Counted from the stretch's first letter, positions 43,554 to 52,566 are shown. The stretch: 64,000 bases of DNA from JAJUFS01 sp964599565 (GCA_964599565.1 CAZRFE010000006.1:1-64000), one strand, 5' to 3'. Numbers and translations: made by a program. The notes: a model not told the origin generated them from the letters alone.

Positions 43554-43902
43554 CGCATTCGCATACCGCGCACTCACCTGCGCATTCATCCTCGCGGCGC
43601 TTCCCGCAGCTGCCGGCGAACTCGCCGATCCGACACGGCCAGGTTACCTGCCGCCCGCAACCGCGCCGGCGACAGGTGTTCGCGCTCCGTCGTGGCGCGT
43701 GGAATCCATCATCGTGTCGCCCGGCCGGCGGCTCGCGGTGATCAACGGCCGTGTCGTTGCGGTGAACGATCGCGTCGGCGGCGCACGCGTCGTGGAAATA
43801 ACGCCGTACGAAGTACGTCTCGAATACCAGGGCGAAACCCGCCGCGCCGCGCTGGTGCCAGCCCGGGTCAAGCACCCGGCGAACTCAACGGTGGAACAAT
43901 GA
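43546..43902 (+). CDS. mshK: MSHA biogenesis protein MshK (PilP-like)
   Basis: A 118-residue exported protein with a signal peptide (about 1-23). DPTRPGYLPP follows, then the short beta domain VESIIVSPGRRLAVINGRVVAVNDRVGGARV. It likely contacts the secretin MshL. A GTG start at 43546 lies inside the end of mshJ, 8 bases before its stop, downstream of GAGGAGGG. Confidence 0.88.
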   Translation: MSDAFAYRALTCAFILAALPAAAGELADPTRPGYLPPATAPATGVRAPSWRVESIIVSPGRRLAVINGRVVAVNDRVGGARVVEITPYEVRLEYQGETRRAALVPARVKHPANSTVEQ

Positions 43903-45572
43903 AATCGCACGCACTACGCAGGGTGATGTGGGTGACGGCCGTGCTCCTTGCGAGCGGCTGCGCATCGGGTGGACGCGGCAGCATCGATACTCGCCAGGAC
44001 ATCGCCGATGCGCTTCAAGCCGAACCCGTGCACGAGGTCGTCGCGCCGAGCGAGGCGACGGCCGCGCTCATGCCGCCATCGACGCTCTCTCTCGGCCTGC
44101 CCGGCGTGCACGAGCCGCGCTTCGATGTGATCGTCGATGGCGCGGATGCGCGCAGCTTCTTCATGAGTCTCGTGAAGGACACGACGTACAACGTCGTCGT
44201 GCATCCGGATGTCAGGGGCCGCGTCTCGCTGACGCTGAAGAACGTCACGGTGCCACAGGTGATGTCCATCGTGCGCGACGTCTACGGCTACGATTTCCGC
44301 GAAACCGCAAGCGGTTTCATGGTGCTGCCCGCCACCATCCAGTCGCGCATCTACCAGGTCGATTACCTCGACCTCGAACGCACGGGGAAATCCGAAACGC
44401 GCGTCAGCTCCGGTGCGCTGAGCGGCGGACAGGGCCTGGACGATGACGCACAGCGCACGGGCGGCGTATTCAGCAATGGCGCGAACAATGTTGTCGTTCG
44501 CCCGAGCACGATGATTGAAACCAGCAATGCGTCGGATTTCTGGGCGACGCTTGCCGCCACGCTCAACACCATGATCGGCGATGCAGCCGATCGCAAGGTG
44601 GTGGTGAACGAACAGACGGGCGTGATCATGGTGCGCGCAACGCCGGAAGAACACCGGCATGTCGCCGAATACCTCGGAACCATCCAGTCGAGCGCGCAGC
44701 GCCAGGTCGTGCTCGAAGCGAAGATCATCGAGGTCGAACTCAACGAAGGTTTCCAGGCCGGCATCAACTGGGCCTCGCTCGATACCAGCGGCAGCCGCAC
44801 GGTCACCGCCGGAATGATCGGCGGTGCCGACATGCTCGATGGCGGCGCGTCCGACCTTGCAGGATTGACGCGCCTGGTCGGGCCCGACACGCCGCCCGTC
44901 ACGGCGCTGCCGACATCATTCTTCGGCGGTGCGTTTGCGCTCGCCGTCAATGCGACGAATTTCGATGCATTCATCGAAGTGCTCGAATCGCAGGGCGACG
45001 CGCGCGTGCTTTCCAGTCCGCGCGTTTCCACGGTGAACAACCAGAAGGCCGTCATCAAGGTCGGCTCCGATGAATTCTTCGTCACCGGCGTGCAGAGCAA
45101 CACCACCACCGGAACCGCGACGAACACGAACAACACCGTGCAGCTGACGCCGTTCTTCTCCGGCATCGCGCTGGACGTCACCCCGCAGATCAGCGCGGCG
45201 GGCCATGTGATCCTGCACATCCATCCGTCCGTCAGCGAAGTCACCGACCAGCGCAAGCAGGTGCAGGTCGGCGGCGAGGTAAGCGCGCTGCCGCTCGCGT
45301 TCAGCAATGTGCGCGAGTCGGACAGCGTGATCCGTGCGCGCAGCGGACAGGTCGTGGTGATCGGCGGGTTGATGAAATCGTCGACGCGCAAGGAAGAAGC
45401 CGGCGTACCGCTGCTGAGCGACATCCCCGTGCTCGGCAATCTCTTCCGGCATCAGCGCGAACGCGAGGTGAAAAGCGAGCTTGTGATACTGCTGCGGCCG
45501 CTCGTCATCGGCGCGGATGCGGACTGGAACGGCGTCGTGAACAGGTATCGCGGCCTGCTCGGCGGCGAATGA
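43899..45572 (+). CDS. mshL: MSHA outer-membrane secretin MshL
   Basis: A 557-residue secretin with a lipoprotein signal (lipobox LASGC). The N domains (about 75-200) and the secretin core follow, with RVLSSPRVSTVNNQKAVIKVG and the C-terminal VVIGGLMKSSTRKEEAGVPLLSDIPVLG box. It forms the outer-membrane pore for the pilus. A Thr/Asn-rich stretch near 390-400 (TTTGTATNTNNT) fits the gate loop. The ATG at 43899 overlaps the mshK stop. Confidence 0.93.
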   Translation: MKSHALRRVMWVTAVLLASGCASGGRGSIDTRQDIADALQAEPVHEVVAPSEATAALMPPSTLSLGLPGVHEPRFDVIVDGADARSFFMSLVKDTTYNVVVHPDVRGRVSLTLKNVTVPQVMSIVRDVYGYDFRETASGFMVLPATIQSRIYQVDYLDLERTGKSETRVSSGALSGGQGLDDDAQRTGGVFSNGANNVVVRPSTMIETSNASDFWATLAATLNTMIGDAADRKVVVNEQTGVIMVRATPEEHRHVAEYLGTIQSSAQRQVVLEAKIIEVELNEGFQAGINWASLDTSGSRTVTAGMIGGADMLDGGASDLAGLTRLVGPDTPPVTALPTSFFGGAFALAVNATNFDAFIEVLESQGDARVLSSPRVSTVNNQKAVIKVGSDEFFVTGVQSNTTTGTATNTNNTVQLTPFFSGIALDVTPQISAAGHVILHIHPSVSEVTDQRKQVQVGGEVSALPLAFSNVRESDSVIRARSGQVVVIGGLMKSSTRKEEAGVPLLSDIPVLGNLFRHQREREVKSELVILLRPLVIGADADWNGVVNRYRGLLGGE

Positions 45573-46483
45573 CGGAGCACGCGATGTACCTGCAACATTT
45601 CGGATTGCGCGAACTGCCCTTCTCGCTGACCCCCGACACGGATTTCTTCTTTGCGTTCCGCAGTCACCAGGAAGCGCTCAACGTGCTGCTGGTTGCGCTC
45701 GACGGCGGCGAAGGCTTTCTCAAGATTACCGGCGAGGTGGGGCTCGGCAAGACACTGCTCTGTCGCACACTGCTGAACGCGCTGCAGGCGCCGTTCGTCA
45801 CTGCGTACATTCCCAATCCGCATCTTTCGCCGGCCGCGATGCGCCAGGCGATCAGCGATGATCTCGGGATCATGCCCGCCGCCGGCGCCACGCAACATGA
45901 CGTCGTGCGCGCGATGACCGCGCGCCTCATCGCACTTGCGCGTGCGGGCCGGCGCGTGGTGGTGATTCTCGACGAAGCGCAGGAACTTCCGGAGAAGACG
46001 CTTGAAGCGGTGCGCCTGCTCACCAATCTTGAAACAGGGAAACGCAAGCTTCTCCAGGTGGTGATGTTCGGCCAGCCCGAACTCGACCGGCGGCTGCAGC
46101 AGGACAGCCTGCGGCAGCTTCGCCAGCGCATCACGTTTTCCTACACGCTCGCGCCGCTCGACCGGCATGCAACGCAGAACTACGTGCGGCATCGCCTGCA
46201 GGTCGCGGGCCATCGTGGCGCCACGCTGTTCGAGTCGCGCGCGCTTGGCAGGATCCATCGCGCGAGCCATGGCATTCCGCGGCTGGTGAACGTGCTGTGC
46301 CACAAGGCACTGATGGTCGCGTACGGGCGCGGCGCCGAGCATGTCGAAGCGCGTCATGCGCGTCTTGCCATTGCGGATACCGAAGGCGCGCACTGGCCGC
46401 GTGCTGCGGACGCGCCGTTCTCGATATTCGCACCGCTGTCTTCCTGGCTTGCGCAACATGTCCCGGAGCGCTGGCTGCCATGA
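45569..46483 (+). CDS. mshM: MSHA biogenesis ATPase MshM (ExeA-like)
   Basis: A 304-residue AAA-type ATPase. The N-terminus MYLQHFGLRELPFSLTPDTDFFF is the ExeA/MshM family start. Walker A is GEVGLGKT and Walker B is VVVILDEAQ. It probably helps secretin or pilus assembly using ATP. The start overlaps the mshL stop by 4 bases, and an internal ATG at 45584 would give a shorter form beginning MYLQHFG. Confidence 0.92.
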   Translation: MTEHAMYLQHFGLRELPFSLTPDTDFFFAFRSHQEALNVLLVALDGGEGFLKITGEVGLGKTLLCRTLLNALQAPFVTAYIPNPHLSPAAMRQAISDDLGIMPAAGATQHDVVRAMTARLIALARAGRRVVVILDEAQELPEKTLEAVRLLTNLETGKRKLLQVVMFGQPELDRRLQQDSLRQLRQRITFSYTLAPLDRHATQNYVRHRLQVAGHRGATLFESRALGRIHRASHGIPRLVNVLCHKALMVAYGRGAEHVEARHARLAIADTEGAHWPRAADAPFSIFAPLSSWLAQHVPERWLP

Positions 46484-47514
46484 GTCTCATCAACGAAATG
46501 CTCAAGGACCTCGAAGCGCGCGGTGACCGCACGAACATCGCACGCGATGTGCACTGCATCGCCGATCGCGGCCGGCCGCGGATGAATCGCGCACTGCTTG
46601 CCTTGTGCGCACTGCTCGCGCTGATGCTCGCAGCGCTGATCTACCGCTCGCATGCAAGCGCGCACGCGGGTGCGCGCGCCGCAGAAACGTCCAACGGTGT
46701 TGCCGTCACCGAAACGGCAGCGGCGACGGAAGTCCCCGAACCGCTGCGTGCAACGCCGGATACCTCGGTCGACACCACGGCACCGATCGCCGCAGACACG
46801 CCGGACAAGGTGCTGCCGGTCGCGCAGGAAGCCGCCCCGGCATCGCGCACACCAGCGACCGGGGAATCGCGCGTGTCCGAGCCGGATGCTGCCGCGAAGG
46901 ATGCCGATGCAACGCTGATCGTGCGCCGGCACGAGGCGAGCGACGCGGACCGTCGCGCGCGCGCTGCCCGTGACGGTTTCGCCGCGCTGCAGGGCGGTGA
47001 CTGGAACGTATCCGCCCGCCTGCTCGCGGAACTTGTTGCCATCGAACCCGCGAACGACGATGCGCGCGAAGGCCTTGCGATTTCGCTCATGCAGACGGGA
47101 CGCGTCGCGGAAGTCGAAGGCGTGCTGCTCGACGGTCTCGCCGTCGGTACGGCGCCCGCGCGCTTCGCGAAATTGCGCGCGCGCGTGCTGGCGTCGCGAG
47201 GAGATGTCGGCGGCGCCTTGCAGGGTCTTTCGGTGGCCGTACCGGATGTTGCCGACGATGCGGAGTTTCACGCACTGCGCGCCGCGCTCGCGCAGCGTTC
47301 CGGCGATTTCGCGCTTGCCGCACAGACCTATCGCCGGCTCGTCGCGCGCGAGCCGGCAAACGCAACCTGGCAGGCGGGACTCGCCATGGCACTGGATGCC
47401 ACGGGCGATCACACGGGTGCGCGCGATGCTTACCAGCGCGCGATGGCAGCGGGCGGGCTCGACGCCGCGCTGCGCGCGCACGTCGAGCGGCGCCTTCGCG
47501 CGCTGCAGGAATGA
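46480..47514 (+). CDS. mshN: MSHA biogenesis TPR protein MshN
   Basis: A 344-residue protein opening with MSLINEMLKDLEARG, the conserved MshN/MshK-interacting N-terminal peptide. One membrane helix lies at about 35-53. A long Ala/Thr/Pro-rich spacer (about 60-155) follows, then tetratricopeptide-like repeats (about 160-340). It is joined to mshM and mshE by ATGA overlaps. Confidence 0.88.
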   Translation: MSLINEMLKDLEARGDRTNIARDVHCIADRGRPRMNRALLALCALLALMLAALIYRSHASAHAGARAAETSNGVAVTETAAATEVPEPLRATPDTSVDTTAPIAADTPDKVLPVAQEAAPASRTPATGESRVSEPDAAAKDADATLIVRRHEASDADRRARAARDGFAALQGGDWNVSARLLAELVAIEPANDDAREGLAISLMQTGRVAEVEGVLLDGLAVGTAPARFAKLRARVLASRGDVGGALQGLSVAVPDVADDAEFHALRAALAQRSGDFALAAQTYRRLVAREPANATWQAGLAMALDATGDHTGARDAYQRAMAAGGLDAALRAHVERRLRALQE

Positions 47515-49289
47515 CGAACGGCATGACCGACACGACCCCGCGCAGGCAGCGAATACGCATCGGCGATCTTCTCGTGCAGGAGAGGATCATCTCCGAGGCG
47601 CAACTGCAGACTGCGCTTGCGGAACAGAAGAAGAGCGGACGCAAGCTTGGCCGCGTGTTCGTGGAGCTCGGTCTTGCGACGGAAGACAAGATTCTCGACG
47701 TGCTGTCCGTGCAGCTCGGCATTCCGTTCGTCGACCTGCGGCATTTCAATTTCAAGCCGGAGATCATCAAGCGACTGCCGGAAACCCATGCGCGGCGCTA
47801 TCGCTGCCTGGTGCTCGAGGAGCGGGCCGACCGGTTCATTGTCGGCATGGCGGATCCGACCGATATCTTTGCATTCGACGAACTCGGCCGGCTGTTGCCG
47901 AAACCCGTATCCATTGTGCTCGTGCGTGAAGCCGACCTGCTGCTCGCCATCGACACGGTGTACCGGCGCACGCAGGAGATCGTCAGTCTCGCCGAGGAAC
48001 TCGGCGAGGAACTCGGTGAAGGCGACTACGACATCTCGCACCTTGCGATCGATGAAGGCCAGCCCGATGCGCCCGTCATCAAGCTTCTGCAATCGGTGTT
48101 CGAGGATGCGGTGCAGGTGTCGGCATCGGACATCCATATCGAACCCGACGAAAACCTGCTGCGCATCCGCCAGCGCGTGGATGGCCGGCTGCAGGAACAG
48201 GTGATCGACAGCCGGCGCATCACCGGCGCGCTGGTCACGCGCCTGAAACTGATGTCGGGTCTCGACATCGCAGAGAAACGCCTGCCGCAGGACGGCCGTT
48301 TCACCATTCGCGTCAAGGGCAGGACACTGGATGTGCGCGTATCGACCATGCCGGTGCAGCACGGCGAGACGGTCGTCATGCGCCTGCTGGACCAGTCCGC
48401 CGGGCTGCTCGAACTCGACGAACTCGGCATGCCGCCGGCAATGCTGCGCCGGTTCGTGAACCTCATCCAGCGACCGTCCGGCATGCTGCTCGTCACAGGG
48501 CCGACGGGTTCCGGCAAGACAACGACCATCTACTCCGCGCTGAACCGCATCAATCGCGAAGACACGAAGATCATCACCGTCGAAGATCCCGTGGAGTACC
48601 GGCTGCCGCGCATCAACCAGGTGCAGGTGCACGCGAGGATCGGGCTCGATTTCGCGCGCGTGCTGCGCACTGCGCTGCGCCAGGATCCGGACGTCATCAT
48701 GGTCGGCGAAATCCGCGACCGGGAAACCGCGGAGATCGCGCTGCGCGCGGCGATCACGGGCCACTTCGTGCTCTCCACGCTGCACACGACGGATGCCGCG
48801 GCGACCGTGAGCCGGCTGATCGACATGGGCGCGGAAGGTTACATGGTGGCAAGCGCGCTCGACGCCGTGATCGCGCAACGTCTCGTGCGGCGCGTGTGCG
48901 CAAGCTGCGAACACGAATTTGCGCCGACCGCGAAGGATCGCGCGTTCGTCGAAGGCATGCTCGGTGCGCCGACTCCCGCCGACGCCGTCTTCCGGCGCGG
49001 CGCCGGCTGCGCGTACTGCAGCCACACGGGTTACCGCGGCCGCATTGGCGTGTACGAATTCCTGGAGATGAACGCAGAGCTTGCCGCCGCCGTGCGCGCA
49101 AGCGACAGCACCGCGTTCGCACAGCACCTGCATGCGGACGCGCAATACCGCCCGCTCGCACAGGTTGCGCTCGATGACGCGCTCAAGGGTCTGACCACGC
49201 TTGATGAAGTGCGCCGTCTCGCCGGTTCGCTGGATGAGTTCCGTGACGCCGGGCTGCTCGGCGATCCCCTGCAGCACGGCGCGTCGTAA
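47511..49289 (+). CDS. mshE: MSHA pilus extension ATPase MshE with c-di-GMP-binding N-domain
   Basis: A 592-residue GspE/PilB-type hexameric ATPase that drives pilus extension. The N-terminal MshEN domain has two tandem motifs, RIGDLLVQERIISEAQLQ and KLGRVFVELGLATEDKI. Both are close to the published RLGxx-type MshEN pattern that binds c-di-GMP; the first has Ile for Leu at the second position. The ATPase core has Walker A GPTGSGKTTT, Walker B IMVGEIRD and the His box TLHTTD. A tetracysteine zinc site (CASC and CAYC) is near residues 465-505. The start is ATG 47511 overlapping mshN, or ATG 47523. Confidence 0.95.
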   Translation: MTNGMTDTTPRRQRIRIGDLLVQERIISEAQLQTALAEQKKSGRKLGRVFVELGLATEDKILDVLSVQLGIPFVDLRHFNFKPEIIKRLPETHARRYRCLVLEERADRFIVGMADPTDIFAFDELGRLLPKPVSIVLVREADLLLAIDTVYRRTQEIVSLAEELGEELGEGDYDISHLAIDEGQPDAPVIKLLQSVFEDAVQVSASDIHIEPDENLLRIRQRVDGRLQEQVIDSRRITGALVTRLKLMSGLDIAEKRLPQDGRFTIRVKGRTLDVRVSTMPVQHGETVVMRLLDQSAGLLELDELGMPPAMLRRFVNLIQRPSGMLLVTGPTGSGKTTTIYSALNRINREDTKIITVEDPVEYRLPRINQVQVHARIGLDFARVLRTALRQDPDVIMVGEIRDRETAEIALRAAITGHFVLSTLHTTDAAATVSRLIDMGAEGYMVASALDAVIAQRLVRRVCASCEHEFAPTAKDRAFVEGMLGAPTPADAVFRRGAGCAYCSHTGYRGRIGVYEFLEMNAELAAAVRASDSTAFAQHLHADAQYRPLAQVALDDALKGLTTLDEVRRLAGSLDEFRDAGLLGDPLQHGAS

Positions 49290-49293
49290 CGTC

Positions 49294-50517
49294 ATGCCGG
49301 TCTTCGCGTACAAGGGCAGAACCGCGCAGGGCGATCTCGTCAACGGCCGCATGGAGGCGGAATCGGCGGACGCCGTCGCCAACCAGCTGTTCAACACCGG
49401 CGTGACGCCGATCGACATCGCAACCGCCTCGGCACCGAATCCGGTATTCGCGCAACTGCGGCGCGCCGTCGGCGCACAACAGCCAGGGCTCGACGATGTG
49501 TTGCTGTTCACCCGGCAGATGCACAGCCTCGCCAAGGCCGGCATTCCGCTCGTGCGCGGGCTGCTGGGACTGCAGGAATCCACGCGTCATCCTGCGCTGC
49601 GCGATGCGATTTCCGATGTCGTCGAATCACTGGAATCCGGCCGCGATCTCGCCGCGTCGCTTGCGCGTCATCCGGCCATCTTCAATGCGCTGTACGTCAG
49701 CATGATCCGCGTCGGCGAAAACTCCGGGCGGCTGCACGAGTCCTTCGACCAGCTCCACCGGTATCTTTCCATCGAAAGGGAAACGCGCAGGCAGGTGAAG
49801 GCCGCACTGCGATACCCGGTGATGGTGATCGGTGCGATCGTGGTCGCCGTGATGATCCTCACCGTCAAGGTCATTCCCACCTTCGCAGGAATCTTCGAGC
49901 GATTCGATCTCGAACTCCCGCTTGCGACGCGCGCCATACTCGCCGTATCCGCATTCATGACCGAGCGGTGGGTCGCGCTCGTCATCGTCGCGCTCGCCGG
50001 TGTCGCGGCGTTTCGCCTCTGGCTGCGAACGGATGCCGGGCGCTATCGCTGGGACAGGATGAAGCTCGGCTTTCCCGTCGCCGGCGGCATCATCCTGCGC
50101 GCGACGCTTGCGCGCTTTGCGCGCGCCTTCTCCATGGCCTACCGCTCCGGCGTGCCGATGATCCAGACGCTGTCGCTGTGCGCGCGCGCCGTGGACAACG
50201 CATTCGTCGGCGCGCGCGTCGCGGACATGCGAAACGGCGTCGAACGCGGCGAATCCGTATCGCGCACGGCAACCGCCACCGGCCTGTTCACACCGCTCGT
50301 GCTGCAGATGATGGCGGTCGGTGAAGAGACGGGCGCGCTGGACGACATGCTTGACGAAACCGCGGACTTCTACGAGCGGGAAGTCGATTACGACGTGAAG
50401 AACCTGGCCGCGCTGATCGAACCCGCGCTGACGGTCGCGATTGGCGTGATGGTGCTGATACTCGCGCTCGGCATCTTCCTGCCGATGTGGGACCTGGCGC
50501 AGCTTGCCGGACGATGA
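49294..50517 (+). CDS. mshG: MSHA inner-membrane platform protein MshG (GspF/PilC family)
   Basis: A 407-residue GspF-family protein with two homologous T2SSF domains and three membrane helices. It begins MPVFAYKGRTAQGDLVNGRMEAES and contains ARFARAFSMAYRSGVPMIQTL and VGEETGALDDMLDETADFYE, all family landmarks. It converts MshE movement into pilin extraction. It starts 4 bases after the mshE stop. Confidence 0.94.
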   Translation: MPVFAYKGRTAQGDLVNGRMEAESADAVANQLFNTGVTPIDIATASAPNPVFAQLRRAVGAQQPGLDDVLLFTRQMHSLAKAGIPLVRGLLGLQESTRHPALRDAISDVVESLESGRDLAASLARHPAIFNALYVSMIRVGENSGRLHESFDQLHRYLSIERETRRQVKAALRYPVMVIGAIVVAVMILTVKVIPTFAGIFERFDLELPLATRAILAVSAFMTERWVALVIVALAGVAAFRLWLRTDAGRYRWDRMKLGFPVAGGIILRATLARFARAFSMAYRSGVPMIQTLSLCARAVDNAFVGARVADMRNGVERGESVSRTATATGLFTPLVLQMMAVGEETGALDDMLDETADFYEREVDYDVKNLAALIEPALTVAIGVMVLILALGIFLPMWDLAQLAGR

Positions 50518-50521
50518 CGAC

Positions 50522-51043
50522 ATGCAACAGCGCGCGAGCAGCGGCTTCACGCTCTGGGAACTCATGGTCGTCGTGGCGCTGGTTGTTGTGCTGTTCGTGA
50601 CCGCGCTCGAGAACCTGCTGCCGCTGCGCGGTGAAGCGGAGAAGGCCGCGCTGCTCGCCACCATCGGCAGCCTGCGAAGCGCGACCGGGCTCGAGGCGAG
50701 CCGCCGCGCGATCGTCGGCGCCGAGGCGCTGCGTGCCATGGACGGCGCAGACCCGATGGCGTGGCTTGCAGCAAAGCCGGAACGTTACGTCGGCGATGTC
50801 GAGCGCAGCCACGACGTGCCGCGCGGCGGATGGGGATATCTCGCCGGCGAAGGCGTGCTGTTCTACCGGATCCGCTATCCGGAGTATTTCCGCGGCGGCT
50901 CCGGCGAACCGGCGGGACTGCGCTTTCGCGTCGACGTGACGTTCGCCGGCACTCGGGTTTCAGGCATTCGCCTGGCGGAACTGGATCACGGGCAGTGGCG
51001 CACCGGAGGCAAGGAACGCGCACCTGCTCGAACAAGGCGATGA
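50522..51043 (+). CDS. mshF: MSHA minor pilin-like protein MshF
   Basis: A 173-residue protein whose N-terminus MQQRASSGFTLWELMVVVALVVVLF is a type IV prepilin leader. Cleavage should follow the Gly, although Trp replaces the usual Ile just before the Glu of the FTLxE motif. The rest is a small globular pseudopilin domain. It starts 4 bases after mshG. The major-pilin gene is 166 bases further on, the largest gap in the operon. Confidence 0.85.
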   Translation: MQQRASSGFTLWELMVVVALVVVLFVTALENLLPLRGEAEKAALLATIGSLRSATGLEASRRAIVGAEALRAMDGADPMAWLAAKPERYVGDVERSHDVPRGGWGYLAGEGVLFYRIRYPEYFRGGSGEPAGLRFRVDVTFAGTRVSGIRLAELDHGQWRTGGKERAPARTRR

Positions 51044-51064
51044 ACCGCGAGGCGTTATGCAGGA

Positions 51065-51086
51065 TCACGGTGCAAACGCACCGTGA
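51065..51086 (+). other. Perfect hairpin between mshF and the pilin gene
   Basis: TCACGGTGC / GCACCGTGA, a 9-bp stem with loop AAAC and no T-run. It begins 21 bases after the mshF stop. It could protect a processed pilin mRNA from 5' or 3' decay, or act as an attenuator. Confidence 0.6.
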
Positions 51087-51123
51087 CGGGTGATTCATTC
51101 AGGAGAAGTCTCAGAAGGAGAAA

Positions 51124-51213
51124 ATGTCCACGTCGAACTTTCTGTGTGAAGGGTGTCTGCGTGGCTGCGGCCACAAGGAATTTTCATTACGCAACGCAAG
51201 GAGCATTCCATGA
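51124..51213 (+). CDS. Possible 29-residue cysteine-rich leader peptide coupled to the pilin gene
   Basis: ATG at 51124 is preceded by AGAAGGAG three bases away, and the frame runs 29 codons. The peptide starts MSTSNFLCEGCLRGCGHK and has Cys at positions 8, 11 and 15. Its stop TGA (51211-51213) overlaps the pilin ATG (51210-51212) as ATGA, like most junctions in this operon. It has no resemblance to a known protein. The pilin also has its own AAGGAG site. It may be a regulatory leader ORF or simply chance. Confidence 0.45.
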   Translation: MSTSNFLCEGCLRGCGHKEFSLRNARSIP

Positions 51214-51581
51214 AGCACGTTCAAAGCGGTTTTACCCTCATCGAGCTGGTTGTTGTCATCGTCATTCTCGGCATTCTCGCCGTCACCGCCGTGCCGCGGT
51301 TCATCGATCTTTCCGATGAAGCGAATCTCGCCGCCGTGAAGGGCGTTGCCGGATCGCTGGCGTCCGCCGCAGCGATCAATTATGCGGCCGGTCTTGCCGA
51401 CGATCCCGCGGCAACGGCCGTCGCGGGCGGCAGTTGCGAGGACGCGGCAACCGCGCTTCTCGCCGACGGCGTACCGCAGGGTTACACGGTCACAGGTACG
51501 CTCGGGCCGCAGGGTGAAACAGCACCGTGCACCGTCGCGCGCGACGGCGCCTCGGTGGTGACGCAGGTGATCGCGTACTGA
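51210..51581 (+). CDS. mshA: MSHA major pilin (MshA/MshB type)
   Basis: A 123-residue prepilin. The leader MKHVQSG is followed by FTLIELVVVIVILGILAVTAVPRF, a perfect type IV pilin helix with the Glu at position 5 of the mature protein. Two cysteines (near 81 and 112) can form the C-terminal disulphide loop. It has a strong AAGGAG site, the best in the operon, as expected for a highly expressed pilin. Only one pilin gene is found where Vibrio has mshB and mshA, so the A or B assignment is by position. Confidence 0.88.
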   Translation: MKHVQSGFTLIELVVVIVILGILAVTAVPRFIDLSDEANLAAVKGVAGSLASAAAINYAAGLADDPAATAVAGGSCEDAATALLADGVPQGYTVTGTLGPQGETAPCTVARDGASVVTQVIAY

Positions 51582-51602
51582 ACGCACACCGGTTGAAGAA
51601 CG

Positions 51603-51631
51603 AAATGGCCCTGTCGCACACGGGGCCATTT
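51603..51631 (+). terminator. Attenuator-like hairpin after the pilin gene
   Basis: AAATGGCCC / GGGCCATTT, a 9-bp perfect stem followed by TTTCCATTT. It lies 22 bases after the pilin stop and before mshC. A partial terminator here would let the major pilin be made in excess over the minor pilins. Confidence 0.55.
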
Positions 51632-51658
51632 CCATTTGCGGGCAGCGCAGTCACGGAA

Positions 51659-52117
51659 ATGACAACGCGTCCTTCGAACACGGGTTTCACGTTCATCGAA
51701 CTCGTCGTGATCGTCATGATCCTCGGCGTGCTTGCGCTTGCGGTCAGCGGACGTTTCGCTGAGCGCGGGGCATTCGATGCCCGCGGGTATTTCGACCAGC
51801 TCGTCGCTGCGACGCGCTATGCGCAGCGTTACGCGGTTGCAAGCGGTTGCACGGTGCGCATCGAGATCAATGCGGACAGTCACGCACTCACGACGCAGGA
51901 CGCCATCTGCGGTTTCGGTACGGTTGTGCAGTCGCCCGCGGGCGGCGCGTTCACAGGCAACGCGCCCTCGGGCGTGAGCGTGACGGCCGGCGCAGGCAGC
52001 TACGATTTCGATGCGCGCGGCAACGTCAGCGCCGGTGGCGGTGTGACCGTTGCGGGCGGCGGCAACGCGATCAGTTTCACCATCACGCCGGGCAGCGGCT
52101 TCGTGGAGACGCCATGA
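51659..52117 (+). CDS. mshC: MSHA minor pilin MshC
   Basis: A 152-residue prepilin with leader MTTRPSNTG before FTFIELVVIVMILGVLALAVSGRF. It has two cysteines and a Gly-rich C-terminus. The ATG at 51659 gives the shorter, pilin-like leader. The earlier ATG at 51604 would lie inside the attenuator stem. The next gene overlaps its stop by 4 bases. Confidence 0.85.
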   Translation: MTTRPSNTGFTFIELVVIVMILGVLALAVSGRFAERGAFDARGYFDQLVAATRYAQRYAVASGCTVRIEINADSHALTTQDAICGFGTVVQSPAGGAFTGNAPSGVSVTAGAGSYDFDARGNVSAGGGVTVAGGGNAISFTITPGSGFVETP

Positions 52118-52566
52118 TGTCGCCGCGCATGCACGGTTTCACGTTCGTTGAACTCGTGATCAGTCTCGTCGTCATCGGGCTTGCGGTGTCCGGCGTGCTG
52201 CTGATCTACACGACCACGGTCACGCGCAGTGCGGATCCGCTTGTCCGCCAGCAGGCGCTCGCAATTGCAGAAGCGTACGTCGAGGAAATCGTCTCGCGGC
52301 ATTACGGCGATCCGGATGGCGCGGACGGCGAAGCAGCGCGCGCGGAGTTCGATGACGTGAACGATTACGACGCGCTGAGCGGTGCGCCCACTCGACCGGA
52401 CGGTTCAACGGCGGGACTTGCGGCACTTGCGGATTACACGGTGGATGTCAGCGTCAGCGATGGCAGCGCAGCGCTCGGCGTCACCGCCTGGCGCGTGGAT
52501 GTCACCGTCACGCACACAAGCGGCGTTTCGGTTTCGCTCTGGAGCTATCGCGCGAGTTATCCATGA
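52114..52566 (+). CDS. mshD: MSHA minor pilin MshD
   Basis: A 150-residue prepilin: leader MMSPRMHG then FTFVELVISLVVIGLAVSGVLLIY. It is followed by a short globular domain with Asp-rich loops (DDVNDYDALSGAP), a pattern typical of MshD. It is linked by ATGA overlaps to mshC and mshO. Confidence 0.87.
   Translation: MMSPRMHGFTFVELVISLVVIGLAVSGVLLIYTTTVTRSADPLVRQQALAIAEAYVEEIVSRHYGDPDGADGEAARAEFDDVNDYDALSGAPTRPDGSTAGLAALADYTVDVSVSDGSAALGVTAWRVDVTVTHTSGVSVSLWSYRASYP

Noticed and set aside
47430..49583. A 717-codon minus-strand frame across mshE
   Set aside because: Antisense to a fully conserved ATPase, with no family features and composition typical of a GC-rich shadow frame.
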